DNA from: an uncultured Clostridia bacterium
GTDB lineage: Bacteria > Bacillota > Clostridia > Oscillospirales > Oscillospiraceae
DNA length: 7,776 nucleotides
Assembly (NCBI GenBank): GCA_937892865.1
Contig: CALBJG010000047.1
Span: forward strand, 1 to 7,776
Direction of reading: 5' to 3'
The notes beneath the pieces were generated by a model, which was given only the letters and a program-made list of their open reading frames with translations, was not told the origin of the DNA and searched no databases. This document shows, in pieces, positions 1 through 6,188 of the stretch. Numbering within the stretch: the first letter of the stretch is position 1; the number at the start of each line of letters is the position of its first letter. A program made the position numbers and the translations under genes.

Positions 1-758
1 AGATCCAGCAGCCACTTGTGGCAGAAGCTTCTCCAGTAAGCAAACCACTCCAGATCGGTGCCGGGCTTGCAGAAGAACTCCAGCTCCATCTGCTCGAACT
101 CACGGGTACGGAAGGTGAAGTTACCGGGGGTGATCTCGTTACGGAAAGCCTTACCCACCTGGCAGACGCCGAAGGGCAGTTTCTTCCGGGTAGTGCGCTG
201 AATGTTATCGAAGTTGACAAAGATACCCTGGGCGGTTTCAGGACGCAGGTAAGCGATGGAGGAAGAGTCCTCGGTGACGCCGATCTTGGTCTGGAACATC
301 AGGTTAAAGTTACGGATAGAGGTAAAGTGATGCTTACCGCAGACGGGACAGACAACATCTTCGTGTTCCTCGATAAAGGCGTTCATTTCCTTGGTGTCCA
401 TGGCGTCCACGTTCACCTGCTTGCCGGACTCGGAAGCGGCGATGAGTTGGTCAGCCCGCTGACGGGAACCGCAGCCCTTACAGTCCACCAACGGATCGGA
501 GAAAGAGCCCACGTGGCCGGTGGTGACCCAAGTGGTGGGGTTCATAATGATGGCGGCATCCAAGCCTACATTGTAGTCAGATTCCTGGACGAACTTTTTC
601 AGCCAGGCTTTCTTGACATTGTTCTTGAATTCCACGCCCAGAGGGCCGTAGTCCCAGGAGTTTGCCAGGCCGCCGTAAATTTCGGAGCCTGCGTATACAT
701 AGCCTCTGTTTTTGCAGAGGGTTACGATCATATCTAATGTTTTTTCGCTGTTTTTCAT
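1..758 (-). CDS. glyQS: Glycyl-tRNA synthetase, alpha2 type, N-terminal 252 residues (3' end beyond left edge)
   Basis: A class II aminoacyl-tRNA synthetase that charges tRNA-Gly with glycine in the cytoplasm. I translated the minus strand from the ATG at 758: it starts [15 protein letters not shown] and stays open to the window edge. Family landmarks are [12 protein letters not shown] (19-30) and the early WDYGPLG (35-41), then two Cys pairs, CKGC (93-96) and CPVC (137-140), that fit the zinc site of dimeric Gly[12 protein letters not shown] (171-180) and the motif 2 block FRNE...[13 protein letters not shown] (205-229), which contacts ATP and the acceptor end, follow. Full-length family members are about 450-500 residues, so roughly half is visible. 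The start is fixed by GGAGG at 766-770, 7 nt before the ATG. It lies downstream of the acyltransferase gene but has its own promoter in the 55-nt gap. This is the single-chain type, not the separate GlyQ/GlyS alpha-beta type. The identification is secure. Confidence 0.96.
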   Translation of the reverse strand, partial: MKNSEKTLDMIVTLCKNRGYVYAGSEIYGGLANSWDYGPLGVEFKNNVKKAWLKKFVQESDYNVGLDAAIIMNPTTWVTTGHVGSFSDPLVDCKGCGSRQRADQLIAASESGKQVNVDAMDTKEMNAFIEEHEDVVCPVCGKHHFTSIRNFNLMFQTKIGVTEDSSSIAYLRPETAQGIFVNFDNIQRTTRKKLPFGVCQVGKAFRNEITPGNFTFRTREFEQMELEFFCKPGTDLEWFAYWRSFCHKWLLD

Positions 759-789
759 GGTATATCCTCCCAAATTTCACTTGATACTT

Positions 790-817
790 ATTATACAGAA
801 TTCGGCAAGTAAATCAA
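790..817 (-). promoter_or_regulatory. Sigma-A-type promoter of glyQS
   Basis: On the minus strand TTGATT (812-817) and a perfect TATAAT (790-795) are separated by 16 bp. The -35 box overlaps the TGA stop of the acyltransferase gene (814-816). The predicted transcript would start near 783, leaving a leader of only about 25 nt before the glyQS ATG, too short for a T-box. The boxes are seen; promoter activity is inferred. Confidence 0.6.
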
Positions 818-1647
818 GAGTTTTCTTCTTCCTCGGGGGTAAGTACATTTTCAGGCCCCAGATCTGCCGCCATCAAGTTGTAGACCTGCTCTGCCACCTC
901 TACTGTGGTCTTACCTGCAAACTGCTCCGGAGTGATCACATCCAAAAGATGCACATCCACCGCGCTGCCTTTCAGTTTCAAAAGACGGGGAATGACACGG
1001 TTGGTATTCTGCATCGTACAAACCACAATAGGCACTTGCGCCTTTTGGGCGATCTTGAACACGCCGGGACGGAAATGGGCAAGGCGGCGATACTTGTTGA
1101 TACGCCCCTCCGGAAATATAGCAATGGATACTTTATCCTCTTTCAAAAGGCTGATACATTTAATAATGGTCTTTAATGCTTCCCGGTCATTTTCCCGGTC
1201 GATCATCTGGCACAGCAGAACAGGCATCACCTTGTTCACAAGGAACATATCCTTTGTTTCTTTTTTCGCCACGAAAGACAGTTGGCTTTTGGGGAAACAG
1301 TAGTACAGAAACGCAGGGTCGATATTGTCCAAATGGTTACACACCAGCACAAATCTGCCGTCTTTCGGTGTTTTCTCCAATCCCTGGGTGCGGATCTGAA
1401 TGGGCAGAACCGTTAAAATGGCATGGACATAGGACATGATCATTTTCCGAAAAACCGGATTGTCCTGTTCCCGGGGCTTGTCCGGATCGATAAATGCGCA
1501 GATCAGCACAAGCAATCCAAATGACAGCGCCGCCAGAACCAAAAACGCGCCTGCAAAAAACACCGGGATCAGCCACAAAATATTGGAAGCCAGACCCAGC
1601 GCCACAGCGCCTGTCACCGCCAGCACGGTTATGATCAGTAACAGCAT
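814..1647 (-). CDS. PlsC-like 1-acyl-sn-glycerol-3-phosphate acyltransferase, 277 aa
   Basis: Probable lysophosphatidic acid acyltransferase (AGPAT/PlsC family), which adds the second acyl chain to make phosphatidic acid at the cytoplasmic membrane. Two hydrophobic segments (about 2-18 and 22-52) anchor the N-terminus. The catalytic HX4D motif is NHLDNID with His105 and Asp110. FVAKKE (125-130) and IDREND (149-154) occupy the middle motifs. FPEGR (178-182) is the acceptor-binding motif, here followed by INK instead of the usual FPEGTRS wording. HFRPGVFKIA...VPIVV (191-209) matches the fourth block. Length fits the family (about 240-280). The ATG at 1647 has GGAGGG at 1656-1661, 8 nt upstream, and the protein ends in an acidic tail. 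It is transcribed divergently from the operon at 1806. The acyl donor (acyl-ACP or acyl-CoA) and exact acceptor cannot be read from sequence, so no specific gene symbol is given. Confidence 0.88.
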   Translation of the reverse strand: MLLLIITVLAVTGAVALGLASNILWLIPVFFAGAFLVLAALSFGLLVLICAFIDPDKPREQDNPVFRKMIMSYVHAILTVLPIQIRTQGLEKTPKDGRFVLVCNHLDNIDPAFLYYCFPKSQLSFVAKKETKDMFLVNKVMPVLLCQMIDRENDREALKTIIKCISLLKEDKVSIAIFPEGRINKYRRLAHFRPGVFKIAQKAQVPIVVCTMQNTNRVIPRLLKLKGSAVDVHLLDVITPEQFAGKTTVEVAEQVYNLMAADLGPENVLTPEEEENS

Positions 1648-1685
1648 AATCTTTTCCCTCCGGGCAAAATCATTACATTTATATT

Positions 1686-1714
1686 ATTATACTGTGCTTC
1701 TTCCCCGGAAACAA
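1686..1714 (-). promoter_or_regulatory. Sigma-A-type promoter of the acyltransferase gene
   Basis: On the minus strand TTGTTT (1709-1714), a 17-bp spacer and a perfect TATAAT (1686-1691) precede the acyltransferase start by about 38 bp. It lies back-to-back with the plus-strand promoter near 1757-1765 in the 158-bp divergent region. Activity is inferred. Confidence 0.65.
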
Positions 1715-1756
1715 GAGTAATTTTTTCATATTGGGGTAGAAATTAGCGCCAAGGCT

Positions 1757-1765
1757 TGGTATAAT
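1757..1765 (+). promoter_or_regulatory. Extended -10 promoter of the 1806-5442 operon
   Basis: TGGTATAAT is a perfect -10 hexamer (1760-1765) with the TG extension. At 17-bp spacing the -35 position (1737-1742, TAGAAA) is poor, which is typical where an extended -10 compensates. The start would fall near 1772, giving a leader of about 34 nt. It is the only good promoter seen ahead of the three plus-strand genes. Confidence 0.55.
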
Positions 1766-1793
1766 AACCGAAAAAGCAATTTTATCCGCAGAA

Positions 1794-1798
1794 AGGAG
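1794..1798 (+). promoter_or_regulatory. Ribosome binding site deciding a TTG start
   Basis: AGGAG sits 7 nt before the TTG at 1806. No ATG in this frame lies nearby upstream, and the family-conserved N-terminal Asp-x-x-Arg-Gly motif begins only nine codons in, so TTG is the most credible initiation codon. Confidence 0.7.
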
Positions 1799-1805
1799 TC
1801 CGCCT

Positions 1806-2513
1806 TTGAAAGAGCGAATCTGGGAATTGGATGCCCTCCGGGGCGTTTGCATCTTAGGTATGGTAGTCGTTCACCTGCTGTTTGATCTTGTGGATGTATA
1901 TGCGCTGGTGTCTTGGTCATATCCGCCGGTCGTTGACTTCCTTTTTGCCTGGGGCGGCGTCTTCTTTCTTTTGATCTCCGGTATTTGCGCCACACTGGGC
2001 GCCCGGTCAGTACGCCGGGGTCTGATCGTATTGGGCTGCGGTATGCTCTGCACCGTTGCCACCTGGGGCGCAGCGCAGGCCGGTTTTATTCAGGACTGGG
2101 TGGTGATCCGGTTCGGTGTGCTCCACTGTTTGGGTATTTGTATGATCCTTTGGTGGCTGTTCAAGCGTCTGCCCACCCCGGTTCTGGCTGTAACAGGCAT
2201 CATTTTTGTGGCGTTGGGGCTGTGGTTTTCCACCTTTAGCGTTCCCTATCCCGGCGCCGTTATTTTGGGTCTGCAATACGAAGGTTTCTCCTCCGGCGAC
2301 TATTTTCCCCTTCTGCCCAACTTCGGCTTTTTCCTGCTGGGCAGTGTGCTGGGGCGGCTGGTATACAAAAGCAAAGTCAGCCTGCTGCCGAAAGTAGATC
2401 ACCGGAATCCCATTCTGCGGTTTTTCCAATTCTGCGGCAAACAGTCCCTTTGGATCTATCTGCTCCATCAGCCGATCCTTGCAGGGGTGTGTATGCTCCT
2501 TACTATGCTTTAA
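1806..2513 (+). CDS. DUF1624 (heparan-alpha-glucosaminide N-acetyltransferase-like) membrane protein, 235 aa
   Basis: A multi-pass membrane protein with the layout of the DUF1624/HGSNAT-type acyltransferase family. The signature is ELDALRG (7-13, Asp9 and Arg12) followed by a helix with His23 (MVVVHLLFDL). Then come FFLLISGI (53-60), a positive loop ARSVRRG (66-72), RFGVLHCLGI (102-111, with His107), a helix at about 125-141, LLPNFGFFLLGSVLGRL (169-185) and the closing SLWIYLLHQPI (214-224). I count six to seven helices. In lysosomal HGSNAT, the eukaryotic relative, the family moves acetyl groups from cytosolic acetyl-CoA to a sugar across the membrane. Bacterial short members are mostly uncharacterised, so the substrate is unknown. 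Length is normal for bacterial members. It begins with TTG and is the first gene of an operon, 21 bp before the membrane-CCA fusion gene. Confidence 0.8.
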   Translation: MKERIWELDALRGVCILGMVVVHLLFDLVDVYALVSWSYPPVVDFLFAWGGVFFLLISGICATLGARSVRRGLIVLGCGMLCTVATWGAAQAGFIQDWVVIRFGVLHCLGICMILWWLFKRLPTPVLAVTGIIFVALGLWFSTFSVPYPGAVILGLQYEGFSSGDYFPLLPNFGFFLLGSVLGRLVYKSKVSLLPKVDHRNPILRFFQFCGKQSLWIYLLHQPILAGVCMLLTML

Positions 2514-2534
2514 TCATTTCTTGGGAGGCGCGCT

Positions 2535-4628
2535 ATGAAGCACCTTATGAAACTAAAAAATTTAAAAATCCAAAGCAACCGCCTGCTTCTTATCACCCTG
2601 GGCGCAGGCGCGCTGGCTCTGCTGCTGCGGGTATGGCTGTATGCCACGGGCATTGACGGCAAGGGGCTGCTCCTCACCGGTCACCCCGGCAACTGGCTGA
2701 CTTACATTCTCACCGGTCTGTATCTGGCATTTTTGGGTCTTTGCACCTGGAATGTGGGTAGCGGCACACCGGGATATCACCAGTTGTTCCCCGCCTCTCC
2801 CATCGCCTTTTGGGGCAGCATTGCCGCCGGCATAAGCATCGGCATTGGCAGTATTACAGAACTGGCGCAGAATTTCCAACCTCTCACGCTGATCCTTTGT
2901 ATCGTTGGTCTTGCCACTGCCGTCAGCCTTGTTTATTTGGCGCTGTGCCGCCAGCGGCGGGTGCAACCGTCTATGGCATTTCACGGTGTATTTACAGTTT
3001 ACCTGATGATCCACGCCATTTCCCAATATCGGGGCTGGAGCGCTCAACCCCAACTGCAGGACCATTTCTTCAGTTTGCTCGCCTCCGTTTTTGCGCTGTT
3101 GGCTGTGTTTCAGCGCACCGCCATTGATGCCCGGGAGGGAAACCGGAAGCCCTATGTCTTCTACAATCAAGCAGCGCTGTTTTTCAGTCTTGCCGCTATC
3201 CGGGACGGAAACCGGCTGTTTTTCCTGGGTGTTGCTCTGTGGAGCGCCGCCAATCTCTGCTCTCTTGTTTCCGGTAAGCGTTCTGCTCTTCTTTACAATG
3301 GGCCTATGGTGTTACCCAAAGAGGTACGCCGTTGCATGCAGATGCTGCAAAAAGCCGGTTTCAGCGCCTACACGGTAGGCGGCTGTGTCCGGGATAGTTT
3401 GCTGGGCATTGCCCCCCACGATTACGATCTTTGCACCGATGCGCTGCCCCGGCAGATCGTGCGTGTGTTCCACGGTTATGACCTGGTACGCAATGGAGAA
3501 AAGCACGGCACCATCGGCGTTGTCATGGACCGGAAGGTCTATGAGATCACCACCTTCCGCACCGACGGTGATTATACCGACAGCCGTCATCCGGATGCCG
3601 TGGAGTTTGTCACCAGTTTGGAAGAGGATCTGCGCAGACGGGATTTCACCGTTAACGCCATTGCCTATGCCCCCGGCAAGGGTTATATTGACCCCTGGGG
3701 CGGTCGGCGGGATCTGGAAAAGCATATCTTGCGGGCCGTAGGCGATCCGGAGACCCGTTTCCGGGAAGATGCTCTTCGGATCTTGCGGGGCGTGCGATTT
3801 GCGGTTCGTTTTGATTTAGTCCCCACGGAAGATACGATGGCGGCGATGGAAAAGTTAGCGCCCAGTATGGATCTTCTTGCCCGGGAGCGGGTGTTTGATG
3901 AGTTATGTAAACTGCTTCCTTTGGTATCTGCCAAAGATCTGACCCGGTTTGCTCCTATTTTGACCCAAGTGATTCCCGAATTAGCCCCCACTGTCGGCTT
4001 TGATCAGCAAAGTCCGCACCACGCTTATGATGTGTTTACCCACACAGCCAACGTGGTACAAGCCGTTCCCACTGACCTTGTGATCCGTTGGGCGGCGCTT
4101 CTCCACGATATTGGCAAAGTACCTACCTTTACACTGGACGAAAACGGGCGTGGACATTTCTACGGTCACGCAAAGATCAGCGCCGAGATGGCAGACCGGA
4201 TCCTCCATCGTCTCCGCGCCCCCACCGCATTGCGGGAGCAGGTGGTATTTTTGGTGGAGAATCATATGCTCCCCCTGGAACCGGACAAGCGTTCCCTCCG
4301 CCGCCGGTTGGGACAGTTTGGCTTGGAAAATATTCGTTTGCTCCTTGCGCTGCAGAAGGCAGACCAGGACAGCAAAGGTGTAGAAGATGACGAAGAATAC
4401 CCCTTCCCGGAAACGGAAGCAATTTTGGAAGAGATCCTGCAGGAAAATGACTGTCTGACCGCCAAAGATCTTGCCATCAACGGCAGGGATATTCTTGCTC
4501 TGGGATTTGAGCCCGGGCCGGAGATCGGCAGATGTATGACATTCCTGCTCCACCAGGTCCAGGATGACAGTCTGCCTAATGAGCGGGATGCCTTGTTGCA
4601 AGCCGCAAAAATGTTCTTGACCCAATAA
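2535..4628 (+). CDS. cca: Membrane domain fused to CCA-adding tRNA nucleotidyltransferase with HD domain, 697 aa
   Basis: The C-terminal 440 residues are a full class II CCA-adding enzyme, which builds or repairs the tRNA 3'-CCA end. LPKEVRRCMQML opens it (260-271), then AYTVGGCVRDSLLG (278-291) and the metal-binding HDYDLCT (Asp296, Asp298). TFRTDGDYTDSRHPD (340-354), EEDLRRRDFTVNAIAY (363-378) and REDALRILRGVRFAVRF (410-426) follow, with Gly419 where Ala is usual. An HD domain has LLHDIGK (522-528) and NHM (576-578). The N-terminal 255 residues are hydrophobic, with seven or eight likely helices near 17-38, 52-71, 88-107, 116-137, 148-163, 176-193, 208-222 and 227-246. I do not recognise that family. 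The ATG at 2535 has GGGAGG at 2523-2528, 6 nt away. Met258 (3306) would be a normal stand-alone CCA start, but no purine-rich ribosome site precedes it. The CCA activity is secure; the fusion is what the sequence shows, barring a sequencing error. Confidence 0.92.
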   Translation: MKHLMKLKNLKIQSNRLLLITLGAGALALLLRVWLYATGIDGKGLLLTGHPGNWLTYILTGLYLAFLGLCTWNVGSGTPGYHQLFPASPIAFWGSIAAGISIGIGSITELAQNFQPLTLILCIVGLATAVSLVYLALCRQRRVQPSMAFHGVFTVYLMIHAISQYRGWSAQPQLQDHFFSLLASVFALLAVFQRTAIDAREGNRKPYVFYNQAALFFSLAAIRDGNRLFFLGVALWSAANLCSLVSGKRSALLYNGPMVLPKEVRRCMQMLQKAGFSAYTVGGCVRDSLLGIAPHDYDLCTDALPRQIVRVFHGYDLVRNGEKHGTIGVVMDRKVYEITTFRTDGDYTDSRHPDAVEFVTSLEEDLRRRDFTVNAIAYAPGKGYIDPWGGRRDLEKHILRAVGDPETRFREDALRILRGVRFAVRFDLVPTEDTMAAMEKLAPSMDLLARERVFDELCKLLPLVSAKDLTRFAPILTQVIPELAPTVGFDQQSPHHAYDVFTHTANVVQAVPTDLVIRWAALLHDIGKVPTFTLDENGRGHFYGHAKISAEMADRILHRLRAPTALREQVVFLVENHMLPLEPDKRSLRRRLGQFGLENIRLLLALQKADQDSKGVEDDEEYPFPETEAILEEILQENDCLTAKDLAINGRDILALGFEPGPEIGRCMTFLLHQVQDDSLPNERDALLQAAKMFLTQ

Positions 4629-4630
4629 GA

Positions 4631-4635
4631 AAGGA
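4631..4635 (+). promoter_or_regulatory. Ribosome binding site choosing the second ATG of the SDR gene
   Basis: AAGGA lies 3 nt before the ATG at 4639 and 9 nt before the in-frame ATG at 4645. The longer spacing is normal and the shorter one is too tight. The shorter product also begins MKIAIVTGAS, the usual SDR N-terminus. Confidence 0.7.
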
Positions 4636-4644
4636 TACATGCTT

Positions 4645-5442
4645 ATGAAGATCGCCATTGTCACCGGTGCCAGTTCCGGTATGGGCCGGGAGTTTGTAAA
4701 ACAATTGTCCGCTTATGTTCAGGTAGACGAGATCTGGGCCATTGCCCGGCGGGAGGATGCCCTGAAGCAGTTAGCCGCAGAGGTTACCACCCCGGTACGC
4801 CCCATTTCTTTGGACTTGTGCAACAGTGAAAGTTTTAACACTTTAAAAAACCTGTTGGCGGAAGAAGCCCCGCAGATCACTTTGCTTGTGAATGCCGCCG
4901 GTTTTGGTAAATTCGGTGATTATGCGGACATTCCTATGGAAGATGACCTGCGGATGATCGACTTAAACTGCAAAGCGCTGGTGGCTGTGACCCGGCTGTG
5001 CCTGCCCTATATGGGAAAAGGCAGCCATGTGCTGCAACTGGACAGCCTCTCTGCATTCCAGCCTGTTCCTTACATCACCACCTACGGCGCGACCAAGGCG
5101 TTTGTGTTGAGTTACACCCGGGCTTTGAGCCGGGAGTTAAAACACCGGGGCATCCGGATGATGGCAATGAACCCCGGCTGGGTCAAAACGGAGTTTTTCA
5201 ACCACGCCCTCCAGACCAACGGTTCCAAAGTACAGTACTACAACCATCTGTATGAAGCCGCTGATGTGGTTGCCACGGGTCTTAAGGATCTGTATAAAAC
5301 CAAAAAGGACTATTCTGTCCACGGTTTCCCTATTCGTATGCAGGTACGGCTGGTAAAACTCCTGCCCCACAGCATTGTTATGAAAGTTTGGATGAACCAG
5401 CAAAAGACGCCCAAGAACAACGAAAACCTTACTACAAAATAA
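4645..5442 (+). CDS. Short-chain dehydrogenase/reductase (SDR), 265 aa
   Basis: A classical SDR oxidoreductase using NAD(P)(H); the substrate is unknown. The Rossmann motif TGASSGMG is at residues 7-14, ISLDL (54-58) is the strand contacting the adenine ring, and NAAG (83-86) stands in for NNAG. The catalytic set is Asn108, Ser134 (LDSLSA), Tyr147 and Lys151 (YGATK), with NPGWVKTEF (176-184) after it. Arg35-Arg36 after the second strand (IWAIARRED) suggests a preference for NADPH, an inference only. The tail after about 225 (FPIRMQVRLVKLLPHSIVMKV) is amphipathic and basic, ending in a polar NNENLTTK, and might touch the membrane or a partner. It starts 16 nt after the cca stop, probably as the last gene of the operon, and is followed directly by a hairpin terminator. 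An alternative start at 4639 adds two residues. Confidence 0.9.
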   Translation: MKIAIVTGASSGMGREFVKQLSAYVQVDEIWAIARREDALKQLAAEVTTPVRPISLDLCNSESFNTLKNLLAEEAPQITLLVNAAGFGKFGDYADIPMEDDLRMIDLNCKALVAVTRLCLPYMGKGSHVLQLDSLSAFQPVPYITTYGATKAFVLSYTRALSRELKHRGIRMMAMNPGWVKTEFFNHALQTNGSKVQYYNHLYEAADVVATGLKDLYKTKKDYSVHGFPIRMQVRLVKLLPHSIVMKVWMNQQKTPKNNENLTTK

Positions 5443-5447
5443 AATTG

Positions 5448-5481
5448 CCGCTCCATTCCGTAGAATGGAGCGGTTTCTTTT
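5448..5481. terminator. Intrinsic terminator, probably bidirectional
   Basis: A perfect 11-bp stem, CCGCTCCATTC (5448-5458) and GAATGGAGCGG (5463-5473) with loop CGTA, is followed by TTTCTTTT on the plus strand. It ends the 1806-5442 operon 5 nt after the SDR stop. On the minus strand the same hairpin is followed by CAATTTTATTTT and lies just after the stop of the hydrophobic open stretch at 5480-5617, so it could serve both sides. Confidence 0.88.
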
Positions 5482-5617
5482 ATACTTTGATTTTCCGATG
5501 CCGGATAAACTCCGGAGCATAGACAATCAGCAGATACACCAACACGATAGGAAACACCAGGTACATATACCAGTACTGTCCGGGAAAGATCTGATGAAAC
5601 AGTTGATTGGTATAAAG
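5480..5617 (-). pseudogene. Small hydrophobic ORF or 3' remnant of a membrane-protein gene
   Basis: A minus-strand frame of 45 residues is open between an upstream TGA (5618-5620) and a TAA (5480-5482). It reads like a genuine membrane-protein tail: aromatic PGQYWYMYL, then a helix LVFPIVLVYLLIVY, then the basic end RHRKIKV (positive-inside pattern). Its codons resemble those of the neighbouring genes, and its stop abuts the hairpin at 5448-5473. The only ATG (5564-5566) would give 28 residues with no convincing ribosome site, and no ATG lies upstream. A weak minus-strand promoter-like pair (TTGCCT 5707-5712, TATTAT 5684-5689, 17 bp apart) overlaps the psiE-like control region. It could be a real small membrane protein with a non-ATG start, or the surviving end of a deleted gene. 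I do not recognise the family. The rest of the 5474-5716 gap holds only the psiE-like promoter region. Confidence 0.35.
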
Positions 5618-5638
5618 TCAACCTTTTTCCAAAAATCT

Positions 5639-5667
5639 AAAGAAAACTTAAGAAAAGTGTTTTCATT
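5639..5667. repeat. Paired repeats upstream of and over the psiE-like promoter -35
   Basis: AAGAAAA occurs at 5640-5646 and again at 5650-5656, a 10-bp period. GAAAAC (5642-5647) and GTTTTC (5659-5664) also form an inverted repeat with 11 bp between, whose right arm overlaps the -35 box. Such spacing could be a regulator site or an A-tract UP element. In AT-rich intergenic DNA it may also be chance. Confidence 0.3.
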
Positions 5668-5688
5668 TACCGATATGTATTGTATAAT
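5660..5688 (+). promoter_or_regulatory. Sigma-A-type promoter of the psiE-like gene
   Basis: TTTTCA (5660-5665) and a perfect TATAAT (5683-5688) are separated by 17 bp. The transcript would begin near 5695 with a leader of about 22 nt containing AAGGAGG (5703-5709). Confidence 0.6.
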
Positions 5689-5716
5689 AAACAAAAATGG
5701 TTAAGGAGGCAAATAT

Positions 5717-6130
5717 ATGCATAAAAAGCATGAAACTTTCTTTCATAAAGTACTGCACATTCTGGAATTCATCATTGCTATGTTAACACTGATCGTCCTG
5801 GTGGGAATGCTGGCAGTGGAAGTGTATAAACTCGTCCTGGATATCAACAAGATGTTCACCACACCGGATTATTTCATCTCCTTAAATACATATCTGCACA
5901 GTGTACTGACCATCGTGGTCGGTTTGGAGTTTGTGCGAATGCTCATTGATATGACCCCTGCCAACACCATTGAAGTGCTGATTGTTGCTATTTCCCGGCA
6001 GGTCATCCTCAGCCACGACAACCCCATCAGCAACATTGCCAGTATCCTGTGTATCGCAGGTCTCTTTGCCACCCGCCGTTTCCTGATCCCCAAGAAGGAA
6101 ATGACCATAGAACTCTCCGAAGTAGAATAA
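5717..6130 (+). CDS. PsiE-like small membrane protein, 137 aa
   Basis: A four-helix membrane protein resembling the phosphate-starvation-inducible PsiE family, whose molecular function is unknown. Helices lie near 13-35 (LHILEFIIAMLTLIVLVGML), 58-77, 84-99 and 106-119. The most family-like stretch is LHSVLTIVVGLEFVRML (60-76) with a buried Glu71, then EVLIVAISRQVI (86-97) and the positive patch ATRRFLIPKK (118-127). Length matches PsiE proteins (about 130-140). Start choice is clear: AAGGAGG lies 7 nt before the ATG. It is a single-gene transcription unit with its own promoter and a terminator 14 nt after the stop. In E. coli psiE is controlled by PhoB and cAMP-CRP; no clear Pho box is visible here, only the repeats at 5639-5667. 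Membrane location is sure; family membership is fairly likely, from recalled motif similarity. Confidence 0.7.
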   Translation: MHKKHETFFHKVLHILEFIIAMLTLIVLVGMLAVEVYKLVLDINKMFTTPDYFISLNTYLHSVLTIVVGLEFVRMLIDMTPANTIEVLIVAISRQVILSHDNPISNIASILCIAGLFATRRFLIPKKEMTIELSEVE

Positions 6131-6144
6131 GTAAACAGAACGAC

Positions 6145-6188
6145 AAAACCGGGCAGACAAATGTCTGCCCGGTTTTCTTTTTATTTTT
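6145..6188. terminator. Bidirectional intrinsic terminator between psiE-like gene and asd
   Basis: AAAACCGGGCAGAC (6145-6158) pairs perfectly with GTCTGCCCGGTTTT (6163-6176) around loop AAAT. On the plus strand it is followed by CTTTTTATTTTTAT; on the minus strand the A-rich left arm supplies a TTTT end. It sits 14 nt after the psiE-like stop and about 10 nt beyond the asd stop (6187), so it can end both converging transcripts. Confidence 0.9.

Noticed and set aside
18..737. Plus-strand open frame of 239 codons
   Set aside because: It is fully antisense to the clear glycyl-tRNA synthetase coding sequence and shows no ribosome site or family motifs.
1731..1736. TTGGGG as a -35 box for the plus-strand operon promoter
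   Set aside because: Spacing to the TATAAT at 1760 would be 23 bp, too long; the extended -10 explains the promoter better.
3306..4628. Stand-alone cca gene starting at the internal ATG
   Set aside because: No Shine-Dalgarno sequence lies 5-13 nt upstream and the upstream frame is open and well initiated. It is kept only as a possible secondary start.
2007..4664. Several minus-strand open frames of 137-227 codons opposite the plus-strand operon
   Set aside because: Their translations are low-complexity and lack motifs, and the plus strand carries recognised proteins throughout.
5465..5704. Plus-strand 79-codon ORF after the SDR gene
   Set aside because: Its ATG lies inside the right arm of the terminator hairpin, it lacks a ribosome site, and its translation looks random, while the opposite strand reads as a membrane segment.
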